55,178 nt of DNA from a virus, in the IMG/VR virus record IMGVR_UViG_3300050821_002725, positions 1 to 55,178 of that record. The stretch is one strand, 5' to 3'. The position numbers and the translations under genes are program-made. Of the stretch, positions 23,752 to 33,634 are shown in pieces; position 1 is the stretch's first letter; each line of letters opens with the position of its first letter. The notes under the pieces are model-generated. The model did not search any database, was not told where the DNA came from, and was given only the letters and a program-made list of their open reading frames with translations.

Positions 23752-26700
23752 CGGAGAGGCGGCGGCTTGGCCCATGCGGGAAGTTTTGGCTTTGGTGGAG
23801 CGACCTTAAACACCACGGCGGCGGTGTCCTTCCTGTCTTTCTCTGCATCCAACACTTTTTTCTGGTCACTGGCAGACAAAGACGCCATGAATTTCTTGTC
23901 GCTCTCTTTGCTTCCAGTCCACGGCGCGGTTGAACTGCGTTGAAAATGTTCCGCAATAGCCGCCCTGTTTATCGGCTTGCCCGATGGTGTTGTGAGCTTT
24001 TTGGCCGTGAGAGCGTCAATTTCATTGGCGACTGATTTCACGTCGCCTTCACGCGCTGCCGCTCTAATGTCGCGGTAAACATCCTTGTCAGGGTCGTACA
24101 CTTCCTCGTCCGGCACAGTTGCGACGTGGTTCTTGTCTTTCCAATTTTGAGCCAGCTTGTAAACGTCCTCCGTGGTAGTGTCACGATGCTCGGTGATTCC
24201 GGTGGAATTCAAGAACGATTCCCAAAGATGTTGGCTCTTGGTGATTGCCCCGCGCAACGGAATTGGAACAATGGTAGTTGCCTCATCTTTGACTTGCTCC
24301 CAAGGACTGCGCTTGCGCCCGAAATAATCGCGTCCTGTCAAACCTTCCAAGAGTGGCCGCGTGATGACTGGATTGAGGCGGTTGCGGACGTACCCGAGCG
24401 GGTCAGTGACGAAATGGTAAATATCTGACGCCGGAGTGCGAAGGCCGTATTCCTTGCCTTTGTAAGTGACTGTGAATGGACGGTCGAAGCGCATCTGCCC
24501 TGTCAATTCCTTTTCAACACTCTTGGCAACTACGGCCAATCCCACCGCGCCAAAGAGCAACGCCGTCCGCTGTTCCTTCCCGTATTTCCCGGTCGCTTGA
24601 AGGACTTGACGCAAGCGTTCTTCACCGAAATCGGGAGCCAAAAAGAGAACACGGAGAGTGTCCTGAAAAGTTTTGCTTCTGAAAATGGCGCGTTGATTTT
24701 GACCACCAAACACGGCGGCGGATTGACGCGCTGCCATGCGGGTGATTTGTTCTGGGGTGACTTTGCCAGCCTTGATGTCCGCCGCGTAATTCTCCATGCC
24801 GCGCTTTTCTATTGCCAGCGCGAGTGTCATTTTCCAACGCGGGATGTAATCTCGAAACAGCCAGTCTTTTGACGCTTGTAGATATTCCCCGGCGACAGGG
24901 ATTTTATCCAGCAACCCGCCGCCGCTGACGCCCTCTGTGGCGTACGATGCGCCTTGATCGCCCTCGTACAAGCCAGCTTCGGCCATGCGCCGTTGCGCGG
25001 GGTCGTTTGGCACTAAGTCCATCAACTTAAACGGATTGATGCGATGCTCGACGCCGCCCAGTGTGATTTGAACCAAATGGAACGGCCCTTGCAACATCGT
25101 TTGCTTAACGAATCCAGACGTGCCGACGACAGTGCGGCGAATCGGGCCTTTCCCCCACCATGACTTTTCAAACAATGCCTGATATTTCTTGGCGAAATCC
25201 GGGTGAACTAAAATATCGCCCTGAACTAGAATCGGTTTGCCTGCTGAATCGGTGGTTGCGAATTTGTATCGCTGAAAAGCGGGGTGATCGAACCGCACGT
25301 AATCCCCTCGGTAATCCTCTGGCTTGCCGGAGTCTGCGCGAAACTTCGGCTTCACAAGGGTCATGGTCTTGCCCTCATCTGCCCCAAGGGTTGTCCCGCC
25401 CCCGGCAACGTCCAGTTCCGGCCTGCCGTCTTTTGCGACCGCCTTCTCAGCATCGAATGAGCGTTTGACAAACTCGCGGGCGGTCAATGCCTGACGGAAT
25501 CCGTAATCGTATGCGAGAATGCGTTTTGCGGCGTCCTTCTCCGGTGTGAGGCCCGCTTGCTCCGCATCGAAATCGGTGTCGTAAAAGCGTTTCTTGAAAC
25601 CAGCGAAGTCTTTGCTGAATCTCAGATAACGCAAGGCTTCCAGTTTCTTTTGCAACACAGGGTCGCTCTCCCGATAATAACGATGCAGGTACTTGTCCAA
25701 TCCATCCTCAAGCACCCCTTCGCGCTGTCCCCATGCCAGCATGTCCTCGTGATAGTTTTTGACTTCGCTTGCGAGTCGCGCTTCGTCATCGCCGAAGTTG
25801 GCCGCATCCAAGTAAGACTGTTTCAAGACAGGGTTTTTCGTTGCTTCGGCACGCTGTTGGAGTAACGCCTTGTCTCCCTCCGCATCAATCCAGTTGGATA
25901 GAGCGCGGAGTTTGCTGCGGTCTTTGAAAACCTTCTGGACGTTTCCGGCGAATTGCCGAGCCGCTTGCCCGCCGACAAATTCATCTCCATTCCACACTCC
26001 AACGCGCCGGTCAAGATCAGTGATTTCCGGCAGCGTGGTTGCCTTCTCCTTAATCCAGGCAGGCACGGCTTTTGCCGCGATATATGACCGCGTGAAAAAA
26101 TCCTTCACTGGCACGCCAACAGAATCCATCCATTGACCGAGCTTTTCTTTGAATGAACCTTTCTGCTCTGGAAACTTGGCGACGGCATCGGCTAGTTGCT
26201 CAAGCGGAGCGATGTTTGACTCTCTACCGCCAATGTCCGTTTCGATGGTTGCGCCCGGCCGTGTTGCCGCGCCGGGGCCGGGTGTAAGTGGAATAGTCCT
26301 CACTTCCGGCGTTGCGGCTTCCTCACTTGATTGTATGCCTTTGGCCTTTTTAAAAGCCGCCGCCGCCTTGACCTTCTGCGCATCGGTCAGGGTTTTGTCT
26401 AAGTCAATGTCATCGATGGTTTCGTAAACCTTTCCTTTGAACGTGAACTTCCCTTTCCCCGCTGGCTCTGGCGTGGGTTTGGCCTCTGGACTGGCAGGCG
26501 CAGCGGGGGCTACATCGACTTCTGGTGCCGGTGGCTGTGCGTCCCCCCGCCGTGGCTCACTGACCGCTTGTGGTGATGTTCCGGCAGTTTCCCCCGGTTG
26601 TCGAAGTGGTGTTTCTTGACCCACTTGTGGCCGAATTTCTGGTTGAGAAACGCTCGCTGGGCTTGCGATGTCGCTGGCATTTTGTTCTCCTTCCGGTTCT

Positions 26701-27443
26701 AAGACTGCTTCTTGTGTTGACCGCCCCCGTGACTGAACTTCGCTTGGGACGACTGGCGTTTCTTCGGCTGCGGTGCCTTCCGGTTTCCCGGCTTGAACTG
26801 GTACGCTTTCAGGTGTTCGCACGTTTTCATTTTCTGTTCCTTTCGGTGTTTCGGTTTCAGGTTCCAAATGCGCCACATTTGACGGTGACGCCAATTCTGA
26901 ATGGATGATGGATAGCGGCAGGCCAGTCGCCGTCGCCAGATCGACGCCAGCCTTGGCGATTGCAGCCTCGTCCCCGTATTTCATCGCTTGGACGGCCTTC
27001 TTGTAGGCCTCCGGGGCTTGGGACAGCATTTGGCTGGCAAACGCCGCCTTGGCCGCTTGCGCGAGCATCCCGCCGCCTTTTATCGCGGCCCCACCAACAA
27101 TGGCGTCGGGGTTCACAAATCCTAACGCCGTGTCTGCAAGCCCCTCTCCCGCGCCTTCCGCGACCTTCCTGACGCCCGGCGTGGCTCCCGGCAACATACC
27201 TGCAATATCACCCGCGCTGGACTTGGCGGCGTAAATCAACGGTTTGCTGATGGATTCAGGGACAAATGGAGTTTCGGGTGGTTGACCGAGAATCGCATTG
27301 AGAATGTGGCTCGGTAGGAACTTCTTGGCGGCATCAATCCACTCGCCAGCATTCAACATGCTCGCGCCGAGCGATTCTGTCGCCGGTTCCGGCTCAAGAA
27401 CCGCCAAATCGCTTGTGTCCGGCTCTAAAACGGCGTCTGGCAT
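23748..27443 (-). CDS. Very large internal virion/ejection-like protein (1231 aa)
   Basis: The N-terminal 150 residues contain Gly/Ala-rich hydrophobic helices (IVGGAAIKGGGMLAQAA). A disordered Pro/Glu-rich stretch follows (about 200-350), then long helical segments and a late hydrophobic helix, TALLFGAVGLAVVAKSVEKE. The last gene of a podophage tail operon, with this size and make-up, is commonly an ejected internal core protein that helps DNA cross the envelope. The charged middle also resembles phage polyvalent proteins. No catalytic motif is evident. Confidence 0.6.
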   Translation of the reverse strand: MPDAVLEPDTSDLAVLEPEPATESLGASMLNAGEWIDAAKKFLPSHILNAILGQPPETPFVPESISKPLIYAAKSSAGDIAGMLPGATPGVRKVAEGAGEGLADTALGFVNPDAIVGGAAIKGGGMLAQAAKAAFASQMLSQAPEAYKKAVQAMKYGDEAAIAKAGVDLATATGLPLSIIHSELASPSNVAHLEPETETPKGTENENVRTPESVPVQAGKPEGTAAEETPVVPSEVQSRGRSTQEAVLEPEGEQNASDIASPASVSQPEIRPQVGQETPLRQPGETAGTSPQAVSEPRRGDAQPPAPEVDVAPAAPASPEAKPTPEPAGKGKFTFKGKVYETIDDIDLDKTLTDAQKVKAAAAFKKAKGIQSSEEAATPEVRTIPLTPGPGAATRPGATIETDIGGRESNIAPLEQLADAVAKFPEQKGSFKEKLGQWMDSVGVPVKDFFTRSYIAAKAVPAWIKEKATTLPEITDLDRRVGVWNGDEFVGGQAARQFAGNVQKVFKDRSKLRALSNWIDAEGDKALLQQRAEATKNPVLKQSYLDAANFGDDEARLASEVKNYHEDMLAWGQREGVLEDGLDKYLHRYYRESDPVLQKKLEALRYLRFSKDFAGFKKRFYDTDFDAEQAGLTPEKDAAKRILAYDYGFRQALTAREFVKRSFDAEKAVAKDGRPELDVAGGGTTLGADEGKTMTLVKPKFRADSGKPEDYRGDYVRFDHPAFQRYKFATTDSAGKPILVQGDILVHPDFAKKYQALFEKSWWGKGPIRRTVVGTSGFVKQTMLQGPFHLVQITLGGVEHRINPFKLMDLVPNDPAQRRMAEAGLYEGDQGASYATEGVSGGGLLDKIPVAGEYLQASKDWLFRDYIPRWKMTLALAIEKRGMENYAADIKAGKVTPEQITRMAARQSAAVFGGQNQRAIFRSKTFQDTLRVLFLAPDFGEERLRQVLQATGKYGKEQRTALLFGAVGLAVVAKSVEKELTGQMRFDRPFTVTYKGKEYGLRTPASDIYHFVTDPLGYVRNRLNPVITRPLLEGLTGRDYFGRKRSPWEQVKDEATTIVPIPLRGAITKSQHLWESFLNSTGITEHRDTTTEDVYKLAQNWKDKNHVATVPDEEVYDPDKDVYRDIRAAAREGDVKSVANEIDALTAKKLTTPSGKPINRAAIAEHFQRSSTAPWTGSKESDKKFMASLSASDQKKVLDAEKDRKDTAAVVFKVAPPKPKLPAWAKPPPLR

Positions 27444-27446
27444 GGC

Positions 27447-28289
27447 TCATTGTGGTAAAACGGTGTATCCCGGAGGCAAGTTGCCGTCCTGTTTGACTTT
27501 GAACGTTTTACCCGTGGCATCCTTCACCCGTTGACCTGCTTTGACTGTGGGCGTGGCTGGAGTCGCCGTTGGCGCGGGTGCTGATGTTCCACGTGGAACA
27601 TTCGGCGTGGCCTGTGGTGTGGCCGCCGGCATCAACGCCGCCCGTTGACGCTTCTGCTTGACCGTTTCCCAAATGTCCATCGCCTGTTCCGCGAGGTCAT
27701 CCGGTGATTTCTGCGCCTTTATTTCCTTCCCGGCATTGTCCCGTTGCAACCCAGTATAAATGGCATTGAACCCCGCCGTATCGTTGTGCATCTGCGCGGT
27801 GTCCGCTGCAATGGCATTGCGCGTGGTTCCAAGTTGAAGCGATGCGTCTAGGGCCTTTTGACGCAAATCCAGCCCGCGATTAGCGGTCTTATCCCGCATA
27901 CCGGCAATGTCGGTTTCGGTATCCAGCCTGTCCTCGTTCACGCCTGCCGTCTGGTCGGCTTCACGCGCATGTTCGTTCAACTGGTCTTGCCAATGCTTTA
28001 CTTTGCCTTCCCATTCGGTTTTTTCCTTCTCCGTCTTGGCCGTCAGAGCCTTGGCCTGAGTGTCGGCCAACTGTTGCCGAATGTCGGCAATCTTGGCCGC
28101 GTTTTCTTCCATCTCTTGATGATGTTGCTGCGTCTCTTTCAGCCGCTCAATCTGATTGTCGATTTGCTCCGCGTGAAAGTCGGCCAACGCTTTCAACTGC
28201 TCTTTGCGCTGTTTGGACTGTTGAATCGCAAGATACAGGTCTGCGCCTGCGTCAAAATTGCCCACGATATTTGCTGGTGCGACTGGCAT
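27447..28289 (-). CDS. Coiled-coil internal virion-like protein (280 aa)
   Basis: Residues about 25-125 form a long coiled coil (QRKEQLKALADFHAEQID and onward). A helical part follows, then a Thr/Ala/Pro-rich linker and a small C-terminal SH3-like piece (VKAGQRVKDATGKTFKV). It precedes the ejection-like gene by 3 bases, so it may belong to the same internal core. Confidence 0.55.
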   Translation of the reverse strand: MPVAPANIVGNFDAGADLYLAIQQSKQRKEQLKALADFHAEQIDNQIERLKETQQHHQEMEENAAKIADIRQQLADTQAKALTAKTEKEKTEWEGKVKHWQDQLNEHAREADQTAGVNEDRLDTETDIAGMRDKTANRGLDLRQKALDASLQLGTTRNAIAADTAQMHNDTAGFNAIYTGLQRDNAGKEIKAQKSPDDLAEQAMDIWETVKQKRQRAALMPAATPQATPNVPRGTSAPAPTATPATPTVKAGQRVKDATGKTFKVKQDGNLPPGYTVLPQ

Positions 28290-28294
28290 ATAGT

Positions 28295-28918
28295 TTAGCC
28301 GGGAACAGTCACGCCTTCGGCGGCTCCCCCGGCGTTCGGGTCAAAGTTCATGTCGGTGGACGGGTTAGTTGGGAAATCACTGTAAGACACGCTGCTCCCG
28401 CCAGAACCGCCCGTCAAGTCGTTGAGCGCGTACCCAAATCCAAGTCCGGCGATGTGAGAGCCAATATTTACAAGCCCGGCCTGAGTCGGATTCGGCGAGG
28501 CGGCGTTAATGGCATTGATTTGCGCCAACTCAGCTTCAGTGGACGGCGCAACGGTCAAATACCGCGATGTCGGGCCAACGGTTGCCTGATAGTTTTTCTG
28601 GCCTTGTTGCTGTTGCGCCATTGAGGCTTGCGCGGCGGCGTTCAAATCGTAATTCTGCTGTAAGCCGCTGCCGGGGATTCCCTCATCAACACCCCACGCC
28701 GCGCCGTTGTTTTGAATCGTGGCGAGTGTGTCGGGCGAAAGTTGGCCTGACAATTCATTCACGATGTCGGAGGATGCGCCACCAGCAATCGCGGGAGTGT
28801 TTGGCAGGGCTTTGCCGAATGCCTGAAAAGGCTGGGGCAGAGAAATCGGGCCGGGCACCGCGCCGAAAACGCCGCTCCCACTTTGCGGCCTTGGATTGAT
28901 TGGATAAACGGCGGCCAT
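28295..28918 (-). CDS. Virion-like protein, paralog of the gene before it (207 aa)
   Basis: The segment SGSGVFGAVPGPISLPQPFQ, then NELSGQLSPDTLATIQ, corresponds to SGSGPFGGVPGTVALPQPYA, then SELEGGLSPGTLDALG, in the upstream gene (28922-29572), in the same order. The remainder is Ala/Gly/Asn rich. A tandem duplication is likely. The C-terminal region has a Gly-rich hydrophobic helix (IGSHIAGLGFGYAL), as in ejection proteins. Confidence 0.6.
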   Translation of the reverse strand: MAAVYPINPRPQSGSGVFGAVPGPISLPQPFQAFGKALPNTPAIAGGASSDIVNELSGQLSPDTLATIQNNGAAWGVDEGIPGSGLQQNYDLNAAAQASMAQQQQGQKNYQATVGPTSRYLTVAPSTEAELAQINAINAASPNPTQAGLVNIGSHIAGLGFGYALNDLTGGSGGSSVSYSDFPTNPSTDMNFDPNAGGAAEGVTVPG

Positions 28919-28921
28919 AAT

Positions 28922-29572
28922 TTACAAAATCTTAGACAAAATCGCGCCAACTGCCGACGACGCGATTCCCGCCGCTGCCGATGACGTTGGATTCGCTGCC
29001 GCCGCCTGCTGCGCGTTGAACTCCGCAATCTGCGCTTCGACCTCTGGCGACACCGTTTGAGTGGTTGAAACAGATGGCAGCAAACCCGCCCAATTACCCA
29101 CTCCCTGACTTTCCAATGCCGTGCTGGTCGTGCCGAGACTCATTGGCGACGTGTTTATCGGCCCTTTGATGCCGAATGCGTCCTGTGCCTGACCGAGTGC
29201 GTCCAGTGTTCCGGGCGACAATCCGCCTTCAAGTTCACTTAGGATATTCGATGACAGGTCTTGATTCGCCTGCCCAAGATCGGGGAAGACTGAGGACAAA
29301 TCGGCATAAGGCTGCGGCAGAGCAACCGTTCCCGGCACACCGCCAAACGGCCCGCTTCCTGATTGATTACCGGGCGTGACGTTGTACTGGTAATTGGGAT
29401 CTGTCGCTGGCGCACTCGCAACAGCCGTTCCAGCACCGGGATTTGCAATCAGGGGATTTCCGCCAGCGGAGCCAGCCTGCGGACTGCCGACAAGAGGATT
29501 GTTGACGCTCGCGCCGGATGGGTTGCTTCCAAAAATCCCGAATTGGTCGTATGCTGGTAGTGTGCCTGCCAT
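28922..29572 (-). CDS. Virion-like protein, paralog of the gene after it (216 aa)
   Basis: A Gly/Asn/Pro-rich N-terminus leads into the shared FGGVPGTVALPQPY and LSPGTLDALGQAQDAFGIKG blocks. The C-terminus is an Ala-rich hydrophobic helix (AAAGIASSAVGAILSKIL), as in the paralog. The operon position between connector-like and ejection-like genes suggests a minor internal or tail protein. Confidence 0.6.
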   Translation of the reverse strand: MAGTLPAYDQFGIFGSNPSGASVNNPLVGSPQAGSAGGNPLIANPGAGTAVASAPATDPNYQYNVTPGNQSGSGPFGGVPGTVALPQPYADLSSVFPDLGQANQDLSSNILSELEGGLSPGTLDALGQAQDAFGIKGPINTSPMSLGTTSTALESQGVGNWAGLLPSVSTTQTVSPEVEAQIAEFNAQQAAAANPTSSAAAGIASSAVGAILSKIL

Positions 29573-29573
29573 A

Positions 29574-29789
29574 TTACGACAACTGCTTTCCGTTCACGGT
29601 TATCCTGTCCCAAGTTAATTCGGTTGCGTTGGCCCGTTTGTCCCATTCTTCTTTTGTCCACACCTCGTAGCGAGCATCGTTAGCAAGGCCGTCTCCCAAA
29701 TCTGAAACCCAGTATTTTCCACATCTGGACTGCCGCGCAATAATCCTTGTTGACCCCCATCCGATTGTTTCTTGTGCTAATTCACTCAT
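29574..29789 (-). CDS. Small hypothetical protein (71 aa)
   Basis: A compact alpha/beta protein (GWGSTRIIARQSRCGKYWVS, then EEWDKRANATELTWDRITVN). The ATG at 29789 follows the upstream stop by 2 bases; a TTG at 29795 overlapping that stop is an alternative start. No family recognised. Confidence 0.55.
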   Translation of the reverse strand: MSELAQETIGWGSTRIIARQSRCGKYWVSDLGDGLANDARYEVWTKEEWDKRANATELTWDRITVNGKQLS

Positions 29790-29791
29790 AA

Positions 29792-31141
29792 TCAAAACAT
29801 TTTCGTTTGCCCGATTCTCGTATGGCCTAACTCGCCAAACGACACTGGAACTTGGTCAAGCGGACACCAATCTTCCAGTTCGCGATTTAGCTGTTCAACC
29901 GCCGCGAGAATATACGCTTGTTCCTGTTGGATTTCCCCGGCTTCATTTGCGATCACCGCTTGAACGCCGAGCTTCAATGCCGGGATGCTCGGTATGATGA
30001 TGATGTCATTCGGATTGACAGGCTGAATCTGGCGCAACTTTACGAGAGCCACAACACCGTTTGAAAACGAGTTGCCATTGCAGCACGGCAAATGAAGTTC
30101 CTGCTTCAAGAATTTCGGGTTTGTATCCGATGGCTCGTATTCGGCCAACGGGAACATATTCGTCGTTGACGTGTTTGGGGCGGCGAAAGTGCCGACTTCA
30201 AGGTACTGCGAGCCTTGCGGCCCGCGAGCGATGATGTTCTCGAATTGCAGCGTTGTCGGATTATACACCTGACCGCCAAGATTCGTGTTTTGCGCCGGTT
30301 GACCGAAGTCGATATAATAAAATCCCGGCTGACCACGGGCCACGATTGGAACCCAAGCGTTCTGATCGTAGTTCCATACGCTGCCGATAGTGTTGCTGGA
30401 TGGGGTTGCCTCACCGCCGAGATTGATGCTCTGACTTCCCGGCAACCCGTCAATCGTGACGCTGACTGTTATGCCGGTATCAATATTGTAGAGGAACCCG
30501 AATTGATACGTGTTTACGGAGACGTTGCCGACAGCAAAAAGAGTCGCGTTGCATTGCGTTGACTCACGCACAACGCGGCCGATGCGGCGAACGACTCCAG
30601 TTGTCTGAGCGTATGGATATTGCGCGGTCAACACCCATCCGTCCGACCATGTAAGGCCGTCAATGTTTCTGGTGCGGAGAGGTTGATTGTTGTTATCCAC
30701 CCCGAACAAGGTCAGAGTCGAACCGTAATCTTCGGCGGCTTCGACATACATGCGGACGAAATACCCGTCGCCCGGGATGTCCTGAAACACTGGCGACCAG
30801 CCTTTGTTGACGCAGTTTCGCCGACCGCCGCCGCCAATCCAGAAATCATCCCGATGATATTTCCGGTCGCGCCAGTCGAGAAAATCGTAGAACATGCCGT
30901 GCAGAGGAATGTTGCCTCTGCATGTGGTAATGCGGCGAACATGGTCAACGTAGCGCGGCCAAACAACACATCCCCGGCTTACGCAAGTGTGAATCGGGAC
31001 AACCGTACCGGCCCAATCCCCGCGAGTCAGTAAGCGTTTTACCGCTTCCTGAATATATTGACCAAATTGAGGGTCGTCCGGTGAAGCCGACGTGATGTTG
31101 GCGATGCTGGACTGCTTGACTTCATTAAATGTCAAATACAT
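29792..31141 (-). CDS. Connector/tail-adaptor-like virion protein (449 aa)
   Basis: The start at 31141 (2 bases after the preceding stop) gives MYLTFNEVKQSSIANITSAS and EAVKRLLTRGDWAGTVVPI, followed by CVVWPRYVDHVRRIT. This resembles the N-terminal part of adaptor-like tail proteins of podophages. The rest is beta rich with several Gly/Asn loops. It directly follows the nozzle-like gene. Role assigned by position and general resemblance. Confidence 0.5.
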   Translation of the reverse strand: MYLTFNEVKQSSIANITSASPDDPQFGQYIQEAVKRLLTRGDWAGTVVPIHTCVSRGCVVWPRYVDHVRRITTCRGNIPLHGMFYDFLDWRDRKYHRDDFWIGGGGRRNCVNKGWSPVFQDIPGDGYFVRMYVEAAEDYGSTLTLFGVDNNNQPLRTRNIDGLTWSDGWVLTAQYPYAQTTGVVRRIGRVVRESTQCNATLFAVGNVSVNTYQFGFLYNIDTGITVSVTIDGLPGSQSINLGGEATPSSNTIGSVWNYDQNAWVPIVARGQPGFYYIDFGQPAQNTNLGGQVYNPTTLQFENIIARGPQGSQYLEVGTFAAPNTSTTNMFPLAEYEPSDTNPKFLKQELHLPCCNGNSFSNGVVALVKLRQIQPVNPNDIIIIPSIPALKLGVQAVIANEAGEIQQEQAYILAAVEQLNRELEDWCPLDQVPVSFGELGHTRIGQTKMF

Positions 31142-31143
31142 CG

Positions 31144-33633
31144 TTATGAGGGCGGTGTCGCCGGTAACATTGGCGGGAATTGCGGCTGGGACTGCACGCT
31201 GGCCATGAATCGCCCAGCCGTCAATCTCCACCCAAGGCCCGTAATAATCAATTTGAGTTGAAACGTAAAGCCGCTCGACCACTTTCGGCCAGTGCCGCCC
31301 TGAGTGGACACCGCATCAAATGAGCGTTGCGGCTTGTCAAAACCCATGCGAGGCTGGTACGTCGGTGATGCTGGCACGGTGAAGGATGACCACGGTTGGT
31401 AGGCGGTTGACGAATCTGGCCGATAAAACGCCTCCACGGTCAGCGGCCCTTCAATTTCATCCATCGCAATCTCCCCATCCTCAAGATTCATCCATTGGCG
31501 AGTGCGCGGGTCTTTGTTGTTGAAGTCCAATATTGGAAACTCAATCGTTGTGGTAATGGACAGCGCATTGGTTGCCGCTGTTGGCAGGATTTCCCAAAAC
31601 TCAATCGTTTGCGCCGTGAGATTGTAATGAAAAACGAAACACCGTTGGACACCATTGAATGACCCGGTAACAATTTTCAGCACGTTCAAGTCCTGCCACA
31701 GTCCGTCATAAATGGACGGCGACTTGCCGCGCAACGAAGAAATCGGGTCGTAATTAGTGACGACAATGCCTGTGTGATAGACGCCGAGCGTTCCTTGAAT
31801 CGGGTTTTGCGTCTGGAAATGGCGGTTGTCGAAGTCCGCTCCCCGGCTGTACGGCAAAAGAGCCTGATTGTCTGTGGAGAGATATTGCTTGATTTCCTCA
31901 GAGATTGGCACGTTGCCCCATGTGTTGAAATCCCGCCTTCCAAGGATGAGCGAATTGATTCCAAACGGGGAACGGAAAATCGCATCACTGTTGGAAATCA
32001 CCGTGGAATCTTGCGCGGTCGCGCCGTAGGCAATAAGCGACTCCGTAAGAATGGGATTTGTCACCGTCAACCATTGCGTTGTGTTTGTCGGCACGTTGCA
32101 GGAATAAACCGCGCTGGACGTGAACACCTGCAACGGCCCCTGGCCAAGGGACGTGTCCAGATTGGCGATGAACACCATTGCGGTTATCAGCCCTCCGGTA
32201 TTCGGGACAACAAAGCTGCCCCCGCCTACAATCAGCGCGTTTTGCGTCATCTTCAACACGGCATCGCGGAAGTTATAAAGCGCGGTTCCGCTGGAACTGC
32301 CCACAATGTCACTGGCCTCAAACGTGCGCCCATCCGGCATTGAAAACCAGTTCTGCCCAAGACCGTAAACTCCCATGCGTCCGGGCGGCAGTTCCGCCCC
32401 GCCTGATGAGGATTGGACGGATGCGCCTGACACTATCGGCGTCGTTGCCGATGGACTGACGCTGACCTGAGTAGCAACCACAATGTTGCTGATGTTATTG
32501 TTTACAGCCGTAATCTGGTAAAGGAAGCCGTTGATAAACACATTCTGCGGCAACGGCCCGAAATACTGTGCCTGAATATTCAGCGTGACAGGTGAACCGC
32601 GCGTTGGGACGGTGAATTGCCCGATTGTGCTGGCCTGAGTTTTGGCAATGTTGCTGTTGTTGGCCGCGCCCGAAAAATATGGCGTTCCCGCCGGCGGCGG
32701 TGTCGGCAGGCGGTCGTAGGGATTATTTAGGTTTATCGACCCTGAGTATGAAGCGTAACTCAGAGGTTGCCCTTGCACGGCTGGATATGTCGGGGCAAGG
32801 GTCAAGTTCACCGTCCATTCTTGGAGTTGACCGCTTTTGGTGTTGATCATGCCGCCTGTCGTGATTGAAGCGTCCACCACGTACCCGAGGAAACTGGAAT
32901 TAACCACGATGTTTTGACCACCGAGAATGATGCGGCCAACGCGAGTATCGTTCACATTGGTCAGCGTCATGGTTGCGCCGGTTGCTGGCGAAAGTGTGTA
33001 TAAATCGGTCTGCGGATTGGCCGTAAGGCTTGCGGCTGGACTCGCGCTGATGACAACGGGAAAGTTTGGCCCCTGAGTGTATGGAGCGTTCAACACGATT
33101 TCAACGGTGTGATTTTGCCCCGGCGCAAGGAATTCTGACGTTGTGGTATAAAGCACCGGCTGATATTGCAGAGTGCGTCTGGTGACATTAGGCACGTTGC
33201 CGTCAAACACAATCGGCACGCTGCTACCGTCATTCCAGATGAGCCAGCGTTCCGCCTGCCAGAGCCATGCAATCGGCGTCTGCGGTGGATTCGGGTCGCC
33301 GGGAATCGTTTGCTCAATCAACTGCGCCGTCGCCGCTGTTGACGAAGGAATGAGTTGAAACAGCCTGCCGCCCAAAGCCACACAAACCGATTCAGGGCCA
33401 ATGTCGGGTTTGTAATACGCCGCGCCCTGAAACAAGAGAGGAGGCAACGGCGACGAAAGCGAGATTTTCTGATAGGGTGAACGCGGGATAATAAACGTTC
33501 CCCGAAGTGAGCCGTTCAGCAATGTTGCCAACTGGTTTTTAGGAAGAAGTTGCGGGGCGATGCCGCCATTGACGCCCGCCTCGAATGACAGGAACCCGTC
33601 ATATCGCATGTTTGATTTTTCTTCACTCGCCAT
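31144..33633 (-). CDS. Tail nozzle-like protein (829 aa)
   Basis: The N-terminus FLSFEAGVNGGIAPQLLPKN, then QLATLLNGSLRG, matches the opening of T7 gp12-type tail tubular protein B in other podophages. The long beta-rich body (including LILGRRDFNTWGNVPISEEI, then a VYHTGIVVTNYD type propeller strand) fits the nozzle fold and size (about 800 residues). It starts 1 base after the appendage-gene stop. Confidence 0.7.
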   Translation of the reverse strand: MASEEKSNMRYDGFLSFEAGVNGGIAPQLLPKNQLATLLNGSLRGTFIIPRSPYQKISLSSPLPPLLFQGAAYYKPDIGPESVCVALGGRLFQLIPSSTAATAQLIEQTIPGDPNPPQTPIAWLWQAERWLIWNDGSSVPIVFDGNVPNVTRRTLQYQPVLYTTTSEFLAPGQNHTVEIVLNAPYTQGPNFPVVISASPAASLTANPQTDLYTLSPATGATMTLTNVNDTRVGRIILGGQNIVVNSSFLGYVVDASITTGGMINTKSGQLQEWTVNLTLAPTYPAVQGQPLSYASYSGSINLNNPYDRLPTPPPAGTPYFSGAANNSNIAKTQASTIGQFTVPTRGSPVTLNIQAQYFGPLPQNVFINGFLYQITAVNNNISNIVVATQVSVSPSATTPIVSGASVQSSSGGAELPPGRMGVYGLGQNWFSMPDGRTFEASDIVGSSSGTALYNFRDAVLKMTQNALIVGGGSFVVPNTGGLITAMVFIANLDTSLGQGPLQVFTSSAVYSCNVPTNTTQWLTVTNPILTESLIAYGATAQDSTVISNSDAIFRSPFGINSLILGRRDFNTWGNVPISEEIKQYLSTDNQALLPYSRGADFDNRHFQTQNPIQGTLGVYHTGIVVTNYDPISSLRGKSPSIYDGLWQDLNVLKIVTGSFNGVQRCFVFHYNLTAQTIEFWEILPTAATNALSITTTIEFPILDFNNKDPRTRQWMNLEDGEIAMDEIEGPLTVEAFYRPDSSTAYQPWSSFTVPASPTYQPRMGFDKPQRSFDAVSTQGGTGRKWSSGFTFQLKLIITGLGWRLTAGRFMASVQSQPQFPPMLPATPPS

Positions 33634-33634
33634 A

